Positions 32,521-40,704 of a stretch of 64,000 nucleotides of DNA are shown in pieces (position 1 is the first letter of the stretch; each line of letters begins with the position of its first letter). Position numbers and translations under genes: made by a program. The notes beneath the pieces were generated by a model. The model saw only the letters and a program-made list of their open reading frames with translations. It did not search any database and had not been told where the DNA came from. Source of the stretch: Duganella dendranthematis (GTDB lineage Bacteria > Pseudomonadota > Gammaproteobacteria > Burkholderiales > Burkholderiaceae_D); the NCBI RefSeq assembly GCF_012849375.1, contig NZ_CP051684.1, positions 6,262,001 through 6,326,000 of the forward strand, in the 5' to 3' direction.

Positions 32521-34867
32521 GCCAGTCCATGCGGCCATCGAGGAAGTACGGCGACAAGGGATGGCCACTCTGCCCGCCCGGCATGTTGAAGATGCCCTGC
32601 TCCTCGTGGCCCGGCGACACCGTCAGCCGCTCCGACTGGCCGAAGGTCGGCCCGGCCACGCGCGGCATGTGCTGATCTCCGGCCAGCATGTCCGGCGCGA
32701 CCTTCAGGTATTTGCCCAGCAGCGGCACGGCCGACGCCATCGGATGGGCACTGGCTGCGGTGTTGCGCTGACCCCAGGTGGCGTTCCTCAGCGGCTGGCC
32801 TTCCTTGGTCAGCTCCGCGATCACGCGGTCCAGCGCCGCCAGCTGCAAGGCCTCCCAGCTCGGATATTGCGGCGGCAGCCAGCCGGCCGGCTGCTGGTCC
32901 AGCAGGCGCGCCAGCACCACCGGCCAGCGCGCGCTGACCGCCGCCATGCTGGCCTTGGGATCGATCTGCGCCAGTTCCGCATTGACGCCGCCGTAGGTGA
33001 TGTCATACACCGCGTACATGAAACCGCGCGTGATGCGGTAGCCGGCCGAATCCACGCTGGCCTTGCCGCTCCAGTTATCCTTCAGCAGCGCCAGCGCACC
33101 CGTGCGTTGCGCGTTGCCGGCGATGGCCTTGGCGTCCAGCGCGCCGATGGCACGCTCACGCCACGCGGTCAGGAACACGGCGCGGTCATCGAGGCCGATG
33201 GCGTAGACTTTCTTCACATCCGTTTTCGGGCCCAGCGCGGTCAAGTCGTCGCGCACCTGATGCGCGCGCGCGCCGAGGTCGAAGCCGCCGTCGCCTATCA
33301 GCGCCGCGCCGTCGCCGGCCAGCTGGCGGTTGTTGGCGGTGCCAAGCTGTCCTTGCGGCGGATTGACCACCTTCGGATACTCCGCCGGCGCCAGCCAGCC
33401 TTGCCACTGGCCAGCCGCATCGTCGGCCGTCAGCGGATAGGTGGACGCCGTGCCGGGCGTCGCACGCCGCGGCAACGGACCGGCGATGGTCCAGCCGATA
33501 TTGCCCTGGTCATCGCCGGCGACGAAATTCTGCGCCGGCACGCCCAGCGTCGGCGCAATCGCCAGCGCCTGATCCAGCGTGTCGGCCGACTCCAGCTTGC
33601 CCGCATTGAAGTTGACAGCGCCCGGAAGATGCGCGCTCCAGTGCAGCGCATAGCTGCGGCCCTGCACCTCGCGGATCGGGCCGAGCGACGTCTCGCGCAC
33701 CGCCAGCCTGACCGCCGGCGCGCCTTTGACCAGAATGGTTTCCTCCTGCACCACCGGCGTCTCCCATCCGGCCTGCGTGCGCACCTGGCCCGGTTTGGCG
33801 GCGTCGCTATCGAACGCGATCAGGTCCAGGTAATCGCCATAACTGTTGGTGAAGCCCCAGGCCACATGACCGTTACTGCCCACCACCACGAATGGCGCGC
33901 CGGGCAGCGTGACGCCGACGATGCGACGCTGGCCGCCCTTCCCATCTGGGAACTGCAAGGCGGCGCGATACCAGATGGCCGGCAACTGTATGCCAAGATG
34001 CATATCGTCGGCGACGATGGCGGCGCCGCTGTCGCTGCGCGCGCCCGCCACCGCCCAGTTGTTGCTGCCGACGGTATTGAGGAAGTCGGCCTGCGCCAGC
34101 CTGGCCGACTTGACCGAGTCGGTATCGCCGGCTTTTGGCTTGCCCCACCACGCAGGCGGCGCGGATGGCGTCACTACCTCGGCGTCGATCTGCTGCGCAT
34201 CGAGCGGCGCATCCCATGGCGTGGACTCAGGCGCGAGGAAAGCGCGTTGTTCGTCGGTGGTGTGATCGCGGAACCAGCCGCGCGCCAGTTCGCGCGATTC
34301 CAGATTGCCTTGCAAATCGAAATACATGGCCCACACCACCAGCAGCGTATCGGCCTGCGTCCATGGGCGCGGTGTCGCGCCGACCAGCGCATATTCAAAC
34401 GGCTTGGTCTTGAGCGCGTGCAGGCCATCGTTGACACCGGCCACATAGCGGTCCAGCAGCGCGCGGTCTTCTGCCGGCATGGACTTGAGCGCCAGTTCGC
34501 CGCGCGCGCGGAAGCGGTGCAGCCGATGCGCCTTGTCCAGCGCCAGCGCGCGGTCGCCAAACAGCTCGGACAACTCACCGGCCGCCACGCGGCGCAGCAA
34601 ATCCATCTGGAAGAACCGCTCCTGCGCATGCACGAAGCCGGTGGCGTAGGCGACGTCGCCACGGCTGCCGCCACTGATGACGGGCACACCGTGCGCGTCG
34701 CGCGCGATGCTGGCCGTCGTGTCGATTCCGGGCGCCTGGCGCGTGCCGTCAAGCTGCGCCAGACTGCCGCGCAAATAAAGCCAGGCCCCGGCAACCGCCA
34801 GCACCAGCAAAATCAGCGCCGCCAATAAAATCCGCTTCGACCACTCCGCCAGTCTGCTCGTCCGCAT
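32456..34867 (-). CDS. Penicillin acylase family hydrolase (Ntn type)
   Basis: Secreted or membrane-anchored amidase of the N-terminal-nucleophile class, made as a precursor that cleaves itself into alpha and beta chains. The 803-residue protein has an N-terminal hydrophobic anchor (residues 13-33), the alpha-chain segment YATGFVHAQERFFQMDLLRR (75-94), and the processing site GSNNWAVAG with Ser268 as predicted nucleophile. Later markers include GHVAWGFTNSYGDYLDL and FVAGDDQGNIGWTIAG. The substrate could be an acyl-homoserine lactone or another amide; the family does both. The 3' end overlaps the convergent acyltransferase gene by 65 bases. Confidence 0.92.
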   Translation of the reverse strand: MRTSRLAEWSKRILLAALILLVLAVAGAWLYLRGSLAQLDGTRQAPGIDTTASIARDAHGVPVISGGSRGDVAYATGFVHAQERFFQMDLLRRVAAGELSELFGDRALALDKAHRLHRFRARGELALKSMPAEDRALLDRYVAGVNDGLHALKTKPFEYALVGATPRPWTQADTLLVVWAMYFDLQGNLESRELARGWFRDHTTDEQRAFLAPESTPWDAPLDAQQIDAEVVTPSAPPAWWGKPKAGDTDSVKSARLAQADFLNTVGSNNWAVAGARSDSGAAIVADDMHLGIQLPAIWYRAALQFPDGKGGQRRIVGVTLPGAPFVVVGSNGHVAWGFTNSYGDYLDLIAFDSDAAKPGQVRTQAGWETPVVQEETILVKGAPAVRLAVRETSLGPIREVQGRSYALHWSAHLPGAVNFNAGKLESADTLDQALAIAPTLGVPAQNFVAGDDQGNIGWTIAGPLPRRATPGTASTYPLTADDAAGQWQGWLAPAEYPKVVNPPQGQLGTANNRQLAGDGAALIGDGGFDLGARAHQVRDDLTALGPKTDVKKVYAIGLDDRAVFLTAWRERAIGALDAKAIAGNAQRTGALALLKDNWSGKASVDSAGYRITRGFMYAVYDITYGGVNAELAQIDPKASMAAVSARWPVVLARLLDQQPAGWLPPQYPSWEALQLAALDRVIAELTKEGQPLRNATWGQRNTAASAHPMASAVPLLGKYLKVAPDMLAGDQHMPRVAGPTFGQSERLTVSPGHEEQGIFNMPGGQSGHPLSPYFLDGRMDWLTGRESPLLPGPAQHTLTFVK

Positions 34868-34879
34868 GCTGTCCCCAAT

Positions 34880-35842
34880 TTAGGATGAAGCTATGCATAT
34901 TGCCATAAGATCGAGCTCCCACGTCTCATTGACCATATCTTTGCCGAAGGCGTGTACCGGCTCCTCGGCCACCAGCACGTAGCCCTTGCTCTGGTAGATA
35001 TGGCGCGCCTCCTTCTGCTGGTCGGTGGTCCACAGGCGCATTTTGCGGTAGCCGGCTGCGCGTGCGAAGCGGTGGCATTCGTCCACCAGCCGCGATCCCA
35101 GTCCATAGCCGCGCGCCTGTTCCTCCACCAGCAGCAGCCGCAGTTTAGCCACGCCTTCCTCGCCGCTGCGCGCCAGCGCAATCGAGCCGACCGGCTGGCC
35201 GTTCATCTCGGCGATCCAGCAGTGTTCCAGCGCGGGATCGAAGTCGCGTTCAAAGTCGGCGCAGATCTGGCCGACCAGCGTTTCAAAACTGCGGTCCCAG
35301 CCCTGCTGCGTGGCATACAGCTCGCCGTGACGGCGCGTGATCCACGCCATGTCGCCCGGACGATGCGCGCGCAGCACGAACGGCTGGGCGTATTTGAGGC
35401 CGGACTCCGCGTCCAGCAGTTCGCGGATGGTGCGCATCGCGTCCAGCATGCGCAACTGGTCGGCATCGCCGAAGCGCGACAGCATGTCGCCCACCTCTTC
35501 CCGCGAGCGGCGGTCCAGCGGTTCGTAGACGGCGCGGCCGTGGTCTGTCAGATGCAGCAGCTTGGAGCGGCCATCGGTGGCCGACGGCACCTTGCTGACC
35601 AGGCCCGCGCTTTCAAACTTGGCGAGGATGCGGCTGAGGTAACCGCGATCCAGCCCAAGGTCGCGGCACAGCGCGGCCGATGGCTGGTCGCCATGGTTCG
35701 CCAACTCGTACAGCACGCGCATTTCGGTCAGCGTGAATTCGCTGTGCAGCAGGCCTTCGCGCAGCACGCCGATCTGACGTGTAAAGAATCGGTTAAACGA
35801 ACGAACCGCCGCAACGCGGTCGTTAAAAACAGGGACAGGCAT
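34880..35842 (-). CDS. MarR-type regulator fused to GNAT acetyltransferase
   Basis: The 320-residue protein joins a winged helix domain (residues 1-150; TLTEMRVLYELANHGDQPSA and LGLDRGYLSRILAKFESAGL) to a GNAT domain (about 165-315; RLLLVEEQARGYGLGSRLVD for acetyl-CoA binding, then LWTTDQQKEARHIYQSKGY). The ATG at 35842 is chosen because ggagttgtc precedes it. The fusion is known from many proteobacteria; regulation of a nearby target by acyl-CoA or small amines is plausible but unproven. A palindromic operator candidate lies 41 bases upstream of the start. Confidence 0.9.
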   Translation of the reverse strand: MPVPVFNDRVAAVRSFNRFFTRQIGVLREGLLHSEFTLTEMRVLYELANHGDQPSAALCRDLGLDRGYLSRILAKFESAGLVSKVPSATDGRSKLLHLTDHGRAVYEPLDRRSREEVGDMLSRFGDADQLRMLDAMRTIRELLDAESGLKYAQPFVLRAHRPGDMAWITRRHGELYATQQGWDRSFETLVGQICADFERDFDPALEHCWIAEMNGQPVGSIALARSGEEGVAKLRLLLVEEQARGYGLGSRLVDECHRFARAAGYRKMRLWTTDQQKEARHIYQSKGYVLVAEEPVHAFGKDMVNETWELDLMAICIASS

Positions 35843-35882
35843 GACAACTCCAACAAACGATACAGGGCAATTGTGCGACACA

Positions 35883-35901
35883 TTGCTGACTGAGTCAACA
35901 A
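35883..35901. promoter_or_regulatory. Palindromic operator candidate for the MarR-GNAT regulator
   Basis: TTGCTGACTGAGTCAACAA is a 19-base palindrome with eight of nine arm pairs matched around a central G. It lies in the 136-base divergent region between the MarR-GNAT and GAF genes, a usual place for MarR autoregulation. Confidence 0.5.
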
Positions 35902-35978
35902 TCTTGCATGGCTCCGTGTAGCAGATAATGTTAGAGTAAGCTCAACACGACCACGCGGCCGTCGCGCCGTCTCACGCC

Positions 35979-36482
35979 ATGTTAGCTGCACCCATACCCG
36001 ACTACGATAAAGAGCGTCTCGCCGCCCTGCGAGAAATGCTGATCCTGGACACACCACCGGAAGAGCGCTTCGACAAGGTGGTGCAATTCGCGGCACAGGA
36101 ATTCGACGTGCCAATCGCACTGATCTCACTGATCGACGAAAACCGCCAGTGGTTCAAAGCCCGCGTTGGCCTCGACGCCTGCGAGACTGGCCGTGATGTC
36201 TCCTTCTGCGCGCACGCCATCCTGCAACCGGACATTTTCGTTATTCCCGATTCACGCGCCGATGCGCGTTTTGCCGACAATCCTCTGGTGACCGGCGAAC
36301 CGCACGTCATCTTCTATGCCGGCGCGCCGTTGCCGATGCCATCCGGCTTCGTCATCGGCACGCTATGCCTGATCGATCACCAACCGCGCACGCTGGACGC
36401 CACCGAAATGGCGATCTTCACCTCCTTGCGCGACCTGCTGCTGGAAGAACTGGCCAATCGCGCGGAGGCAGGCCATGCATGA
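35979..36482 (+). CDS. Stand-alone GAF domain protein
   Basis: The 167-residue protein is one GAF domain (about residues 20-155), with RFDKVVQFAAQEFDVPIALI, DENRQWFKARVGLDACETGR and VSFCAHAILQPDIFVIPD, similar to the sensor part of GAF-containing kinases and diguanylate cyclases. No output domain follows. Its 3' end overlaps the receiver gene by eight bases, so the two may form a small signalling unit. The ligand is unknown. It diverges from the MarR-GNAT gene. Confidence 0.85.
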   Translation: MLAAPIPDYDKERLAALREMLILDTPPEERFDKVVQFAAQEFDVPIALISLIDENRQWFKARVGLDACETGRDVSFCAHAILQPDIFVIPDSRADARFADNPLVTGEPHVIFYAGAPLPMPSGFVIGTLCLIDHQPRTLDATEMAIFTSLRDLLLEELANRAEAGHA

Positions 36483-36891
36483 CGCGCCGTCCAGACACCT
36501 CAACATGCTGCTGGTGGAAGAACAACCACTACTGCGCAAAACCGTCTCCATGACGGCGCGCTCGCTGGGCCTGGGCACGGTGCACGAAGCGGCGACCGTG
36601 CAGGCGGCCGAACGCATGCTGCGCGAGCGCGCGTTTCAAGGCGCGGTGATCGCCATCGACTGCGGCGTGCAGAACGGCTGCCACTACAACCTGGAACTAC
36701 TGGACAAGGTTCGAAACGGCATGTCGGCCAGCGACGCCGCGATCCCCATCGCGGTGATGGTCGACCAGGCCACCACAGACCTGATGCGCGAACTGCGCGA
36801 CCGCCAGGTCAGCCGCGTCATCCTCAAACCCTTCCGCGCCAAGATTCTGCTGGAAGCGTTTGAGCAAATGTCGGGGGTCCGCGTGCGCTGA
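36475..36891 (+). CDS. Degenerate receiver-domain protein
   Basis: The 138-residue protein has the length and hydrophobic pattern of a single receiver domain. The acidic pocket is changed to Glu15/Glu16 (LLVEEQPLLRK), Asp62 is at the phosphorylation position (AIDCG), and Lys118 is present (ILKPFRAK). The switch Thr/Ser position carries Asp97 (VMVDQATT). It may be a pseudo-receiver or work with altered phosphorylation. It is translationally coupled to the GAF protein. Confidence 0.75.
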   Translation: MHDAPSRHLNMLLVEEQPLLRKTVSMTARSLGLGTVHEAATVQAAERMLRERAFQGAVIAIDCGVQNGCHYNLELLDKVRNGMSASDAAIPIAVMVDQATTDLMRELRDRQVSRVILKPFRAKILLEAFEQMSGVRVR

Positions 36892-36978
36892 GACCCGGGC
36901 TGTCGCGAATTTGATAGGCAACGCACAGAAGCGGGCGAGCCGCGGGCCTAGCATGGTAGCTTCTTCAAAGGAGCGGCT

Positions 36979-37308
36979 ATGAACGACATCCCAGACATGC
37001 AGGACTGCATTGACGCCTGCACCAACTGCCACCAGGCCTGCCTGCAAACCGCGCTCACGCACTGCCTCCAGATGGGCGGCAGGCATGTCGCGCCGGACCA
37101 TTTCCGGTTGATGATGGACTGTGCCGCTATCTGTGAAACCTCCGCCAACCTGCAACTGAGCGGCTCCCCCTTCAGTGCACGCCTTTGCGCCCTGTGCGCA
37201 GACATCTGTCATGCCTGCGCGCTGAGTTGCCTGGAACTGGATGGCATGGAAGAATGCGCCCGCGCCTGTGAGGCGTGCGAACACACCTGCCGTGCGATGG
37301 CTGCCTAG
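36979..37308 (+). CDS. Four-helix-bundle copper-binding protein (DUF326/Csp-like)
   Basis: The 109-residue protein has 16 cysteines (positions 10, 14, 17, 21, 29, 48, 52, 70, 73, 77, 80, 84, 93, 97, 100, 104), in the helical CxxxCxxC pattern of copper storage proteins. There is no signal peptide, so it resembles the cytosolic Csp3 type. It would hold many Cu(I) ions inside the helix bundle. The aaaggagcggct ribosome binding site precedes the ATG. It stands alone and meets the orphan gene at 37305 with a 4-base 3' overlap. Confidence 0.9.
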   Translation: MNDIPDMQDCIDACTNCHQACLQTALTHCLQMGGRHVAPDHFRLMMDCAAICETSANLQLSGSPFSARLCALCADICHACALSCLELDGMEECARACEACEHTCRAMAA

Positions 37309-38672
37309 ATACCGAGGTGAGATGGCGTCATCAGATCGCGCCGGGTATTTGATACTTCGGGCGTGCTGCTGTCGTCAGTCAGGATGCCCATCACGTACTT
37401 CAATACCTGCGTGGTGCGGGTAATCTGCTCGTCTGCCGTTGCGCGCACCAGCATGCCATTGTGGTAGCCGATCTCGGTGTCACTGGAGCGGTCTTCGCTG
37501 ACATGCTTGAAGTAGTAGTTTTGCGGGCCCTTGCTATTGTCCAGCGCCAGCGGCGTAGCGCCGAGCGACTCGTGGAAGCTGGCCTCCAGATGTGCGTGCC
37601 GCTTCTGCGAGATCGAGCGATTGCGCTGGCTGTCGCCGCTGATGTTGGTGCTCTGCGAGACCTGGTATGAGAACGTATCGACTTCATTCTGGCGCATCGG
37701 ATTGGACGCGACCGGCGTGTTACTCATGGAAGCGTCAAAGTCCGGCAACCCGGTCAAAAGCGCGTGGTCGCTGTCCGACAAATTAATGGGGCGATTACTG
37801 ACCGCAGTGGTCTCCGACGCCATACCCGTCATCTGCTGAAACGCCGACTTGAATGTGGCCAGCGTCGACTCATTGGCGTGGCCGCGAATACCCGCTTCGT
37901 CAAACTGCTTCAGGTACGCGTCCATGCCCACCTTGCGCTGCTGCGCATTGCCCATGCCGGCCAACTGGCGTAGGTCGACGCTGACATTAACTTTACTGTC
38001 CGGCCCATCCGAGGTGAACGACCGCTTCGCGTGATCGACATGAAAAGTCTGCGTTTGCGCCGGCATGGTACCAAACTGCGTTTTCGCCTCCACATCAATC
38101 GACGACACCAATGACGAATCGTAGGCCAGCAGCCCGGTGAAATCCAGCTTGGATCCATCCCGCATGCTGTCGATGGCGTTCTGGAAGCCGTCCGCCAGCT
38201 TGGCCAGTGCGGCGCGGTCAGCCGCACCAAGCTTGCTGCCACTGCTTACCTGTAGCGAGAGACTATTGGCTTTGCTATCCAGGTTGACCTTGACGTCGAT
38301 ACCATCAGCCATCTTGATGCTCAACGTGACTTGATCCCCCCCCGCTACCGGATCGGCATTTAACAGCGATACCGACTGCGAGAAGTTGTTCACGTCGCGC
38401 AGCGCGGCGGCGCCCAAACCGTCAAAGCGGTTCAACAGGGATTTTGAACCGTAATTGATGGTCATCAGCGACGTCAGCGGATCGCTGGATTTGACCTTCC
38501 ACGTCAGCGCGCTGGCCAACGGTGCTTGCATGCTTGTCAGGCTGCCGGAAGATTCGACGCTGGACGCTTGCGCCCCAGTGTCAGCAACCATGGGAAGATT
38601 TTGTTGTTCCTGCGCCTTGAATACCGGAGGCACAGAGACAACGCTGCTACTTAAAGGGGATATGGTCGTCAT
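37305..38672 (-). CDS. Orphan 455-residue protein of unknown function
   Basis: The product begins MTTISPLSSSVVSVPPVFKA, rich in Ser/Thr/Val and without a signal peptide or membrane helix. The middle (residues 70-250) has repeated beta-like stretches (QVTLSIKMADGIDVKVNLDS, KLDFTGLLAYDSSLVSSIDV), and the C-terminal third is polar with a segment SQRNRSISQKRHAHLEASFH. Such proteins are sometimes exported by non-Sec routes, but there is no direct evidence. Codon use looks less GC-skewed than its neighbours. I do not recognise a family. The frame is long, has a credible start and no competitor, so it is a real gene. Confidence 0.72.
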   Translation of the reverse strand: MTTISPLSSSVVSVPPVFKAQEQQNLPMVADTGAQASSVESSGSLTSMQAPLASALTWKVKSSDPLTSLMTINYGSKSLLNRFDGLGAAALRDVNNFSQSVSLLNADPVAGGDQVTLSIKMADGIDVKVNLDSKANSLSLQVSSGSKLGAADRAALAKLADGFQNAIDSMRDGSKLDFTGLLAYDSSLVSSIDVEAKTQFGTMPAQTQTFHVDHAKRSFTSDGPDSKVNVSVDLRQLAGMGNAQQRKVGMDAYLKQFDEAGIRGHANESTLATFKSAFQQMTGMASETTAVSNRPINLSDSDHALLTGLPDFDASMSNTPVASNPMRQNEVDTFSYQVSQSTNISGDSQRNRSISQKRHAHLEASFHESLGATPLALDNSKGPQNYYFKHVSEDRSSDTEIGYHNGMLVRATADEQITRTTQVLKYVMGILTDDSSTPEVSNTRRDLMTPSHLGI

Positions 38673-38716
38673 AACCTATAGTAGCGACAAAATCCCTACC
38701 AAAGTTAAATCCGCCG

Positions 38717-39655
38717 TCAGTAGATCTCCTGCGCCACCTCGCGCACGGACTTGAGCAGCAGCTCGGCGCCCGGCGACAGGATGTGGCCATTGACGGTGAT
38801 GATGCCGAAAGCGTCCATGCGGCACGGCAGCTCGATCGGCAGGATGTTCAGCACACCCTGCGACTCGTAATACTGCGCCACCGCGATCGGCATCACATTG
38901 AGCGCGTCGGTCTGCTGCAGCAGCGGTTTAATCAGCAGCACCGCCGTCGTGTCGACCACGTTGATCGGCACTTCCAGCCCCGCGCGGCGGAACATCAGTT
39001 CACAGCGCGCGCGCAGGATCGAGCCTTGCGGCGGCAAGATCCACGGCTGGTTGGCGATGTCGCGCAGTTGCAGGTTCTTGGACTTCATCAGCGGATGGCC
39101 AACCCGCACCACCGCGCATGCCGGTTCGTCGCCCAGCTCCTCGTAGCTCAATCCTTGCGCGCTTTCGCGTTCCGGAATACGGCCGATCATGAAATCGAGC
39201 CGGCCGCGCTGCAACTGCTCCAGCAGCACGTTGGATAGCTCCATCTCCACGCCGATGCGCAGCTTGGGCGCCAGCTGCTTGGTGCGCGTGATCGCCTTCG
39301 GCAGCAGAGAAATCCCCGGCGTCATGATGGTGCCGATGTCCACCTGCCCGGTCAGCCCAGCCTTGATGGCGACGATATCCTCGTGCGCCGCCGAGAGGCT
39401 GGTCAGCGCCATGCGGGCGTGACGTATCATCGTCTCGCCGTAAATGGTCGGCTCCATGCCGCGAGGCAGACGATCGAACAGCTGCACGCCCAGCATCTCC
39501 TCCAGATCCTTGAGCTGCTTGGACGCGGCGGGCTGCGTCATGTGCAACTCCTCGGAGGCGCGGTGGATGTTGCGTTGTTCGTCCAGCGCGATCAGCAACA
39601 GCAGCTGGCGCGTTTTGAGGCGCGCGCGCAGGAACCAGTTAGGGTTTGTATCCAT
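38717..39655 (-). CDS. LysR-type regulator of the arabinose locus
   Basis: The 312-residue protein has an N-terminal winged helix (residues 10-68; ALDEQRNIHRASEELHMTQP, then AASKQLKDLEEMLGVQLFDR) and an effector-binding domain (95-305). It resembles GbpR-type regulators that control sugar-binding protein and arabinose/galactose genes in related bacteria. It is the last gene of the long - strand arabinose locus, directly after a GH43 gene, so it is likely the local regulator. Sugar or a pathway intermediate as effector is inferred. Confidence 0.88.
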   Translation of the reverse strand: MDTNPNWFLRARLKTRQLLLLIALDEQRNIHRASEELHMTQPAASKQLKDLEEMLGVQLFDRLPRGMEPTIYGETMIRHARMALTSLSAAHEDIVAIKAGLTGQVDIGTIMTPGISLLPKAITRTKQLAPKLRIGVEMELSNVLLEQLQRGRLDFMIGRIPERESAQGLSYEELGDEPACAVVRVGHPLMKSKNLQLRDIANQPWILPPQGSILRARCELMFRRAGLEVPINVVDTTAVLLIKPLLQQTDALNVMPIAVAQYYESQGVLNILPIELPCRMDAFGIITVNGHILSPGAELLLKSVREVAQEIY

Positions 39656-39662
39656 AGGTAAA

Positions 39663-39714
39663 TGATATCAGGTTCGGCATTGATTATTATTCAATGCCAT
39701 GGTTATTGATATCA
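39663..39714. promoter_or_regulatory. Symmetric element before the LysR gene
   Basis: Two copies of the palindrome TGATATCA (39663-39670 and 39707-39714) flank an inverted repeat GGCATTGA-N7-TCAATGCC (39676-39698). There is no T tract. Position just before the LysR start suggests an autoregulatory site; the first copy lies 8 bases before the ATG. The distal copy overlaps the 3' end of the GH43 gene. Confidence 0.5.
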
Positions 39715-40680
39715 CTTGCAAGCAGCACTAGGGTTGGCCGCAGGGCCTTCCTTGGTCTGCTTGATAAATGGAATCGTGCCGTCGGCGTTGTACGCAAACT
39801 CCTCCACCGCGACCGAACGGCGGTACTCGCCACCACCCGGCAGTTTGGCGTTGTGATAGATGATGTAGTTCTTGCCGTTGAATTCAACAATCGCCTGGTG
39901 GATGGTCTTGACCTTGACGTTCTTCGACATGATCACGCCACGATAAGTCCACGGGCCGGTGGCGCTTGGGCCGGTCATGTACGCCGTCTCCTCCGGGAAT
40001 TCGCGCGAGTACGAGAGGTAGTAAGTGCCGTTATGCTTGTGCAGGTAGGACGCTTCCGTGAAGCGCTCGACGCCCACGGTATGGATCGGGCCATCCAGCT
40101 CGATCATATTGGCTTTCAGCTTGGCCCACTTCAGCACCGAGTTACCCCAGTAGAGATAGGCTTGGCCGTCGTCGTCCTGGAAGATCGCCGGGTCGATATC
40201 GTCCCAGGCGATCTGCGTTTCCAGCGTCATGTTGTTGGTGATAAGCGCCGAGCCGCGCGCGTCGACAAACGGGCCTTCCGGCTTGTCGGAAACCGCCACG
40301 CCGATGGCGCGGCCCGGAATGCTCGCGTGATCGACGGTGGCGTAGAAATAGTATTTGCCATCGCGCTTGGTGATGTCGGCCGCCCACGCATCCACTTTGC
40401 CGATCGCCCATTTAAAGGCGGACGGCTGGATCGGCGAGCCGCGGTCGGTCCAGTTTTTCATGTCGCAGCTGCTGTACAGGCGCCATTCCTTCATCACGTA
40501 ATCCTTGTCGGCCGGCGTGGCCTGGTCGTGGCCGACGTACAGATAGACGGTGCCGTTTTCCACAAAGGCCGCAGGATCGGCAGTGAACACCTTGGGCAGG
40601 ATGGGATTGGCGGCTTGCGTGACAGGCGCCAGCAAACCCGCCAGCACGCTCGCCGCAGCGAACATCAGACTTTTTTTCAA
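39712..40680 (-). CDS. Secreted GH43 glycosidase (arabinosidase type)
   Basis: The 322-residue protein has a signal peptide (MKKSLMFAAASVLAGLLAPVTQA). The five-bladed propeller of family GH43 follows, with the base Asp35 (TADPAAFV), the pKa-modulating Asp163 (DDIDPAIF) and the acid Glu209 (FTEASYLHK). Typical members cleave alpha-L-arabinofuranosyl or beta-xylosyl bonds; the locus argues for arabinosides. It lies between yjfF and the LysR gene. One of four GH43 genes in the locus. Confidence 0.92.
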   Translation of the reverse strand: MKKSLMFAAASVLAGLLAPVTQAANPILPKVFTADPAAFVENGTVYLYVGHDQATPADKDYVMKEWRLYSSCDMKNWTDRGSPIQPSAFKWAIGKVDAWAADITKRDGKYYFYATVDHASIPGRAIGVAVSDKPEGPFVDARGSALITNNMTLETQIAWDDIDPAIFQDDDGQAYLYWGNSVLKWAKLKANMIELDGPIHTVGVERFTEASYLHKHNGTYYLSYSREFPEETAYMTGPSATGPWTYRGVIMSKNVKVKTIHQAIVEFNGKNYIIYHNAKLPGGGEYRRSVAVEEFAYNADGTIPFIKQTKEGPAANPSAACK

Positions 40681-40704
40681 AATACTCTCCAGTGTCGTCG
40701 TTAA

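Noticed and set aside
32411..34828. An 805-codon open frame on the + strand, opposite the penicillin-acylase gene
   Set aside because: It is the mirror of a GC-rich gene, gives an Arg/His/Gln-rich product without domain motifs, and the - strand frame has full family motifs.
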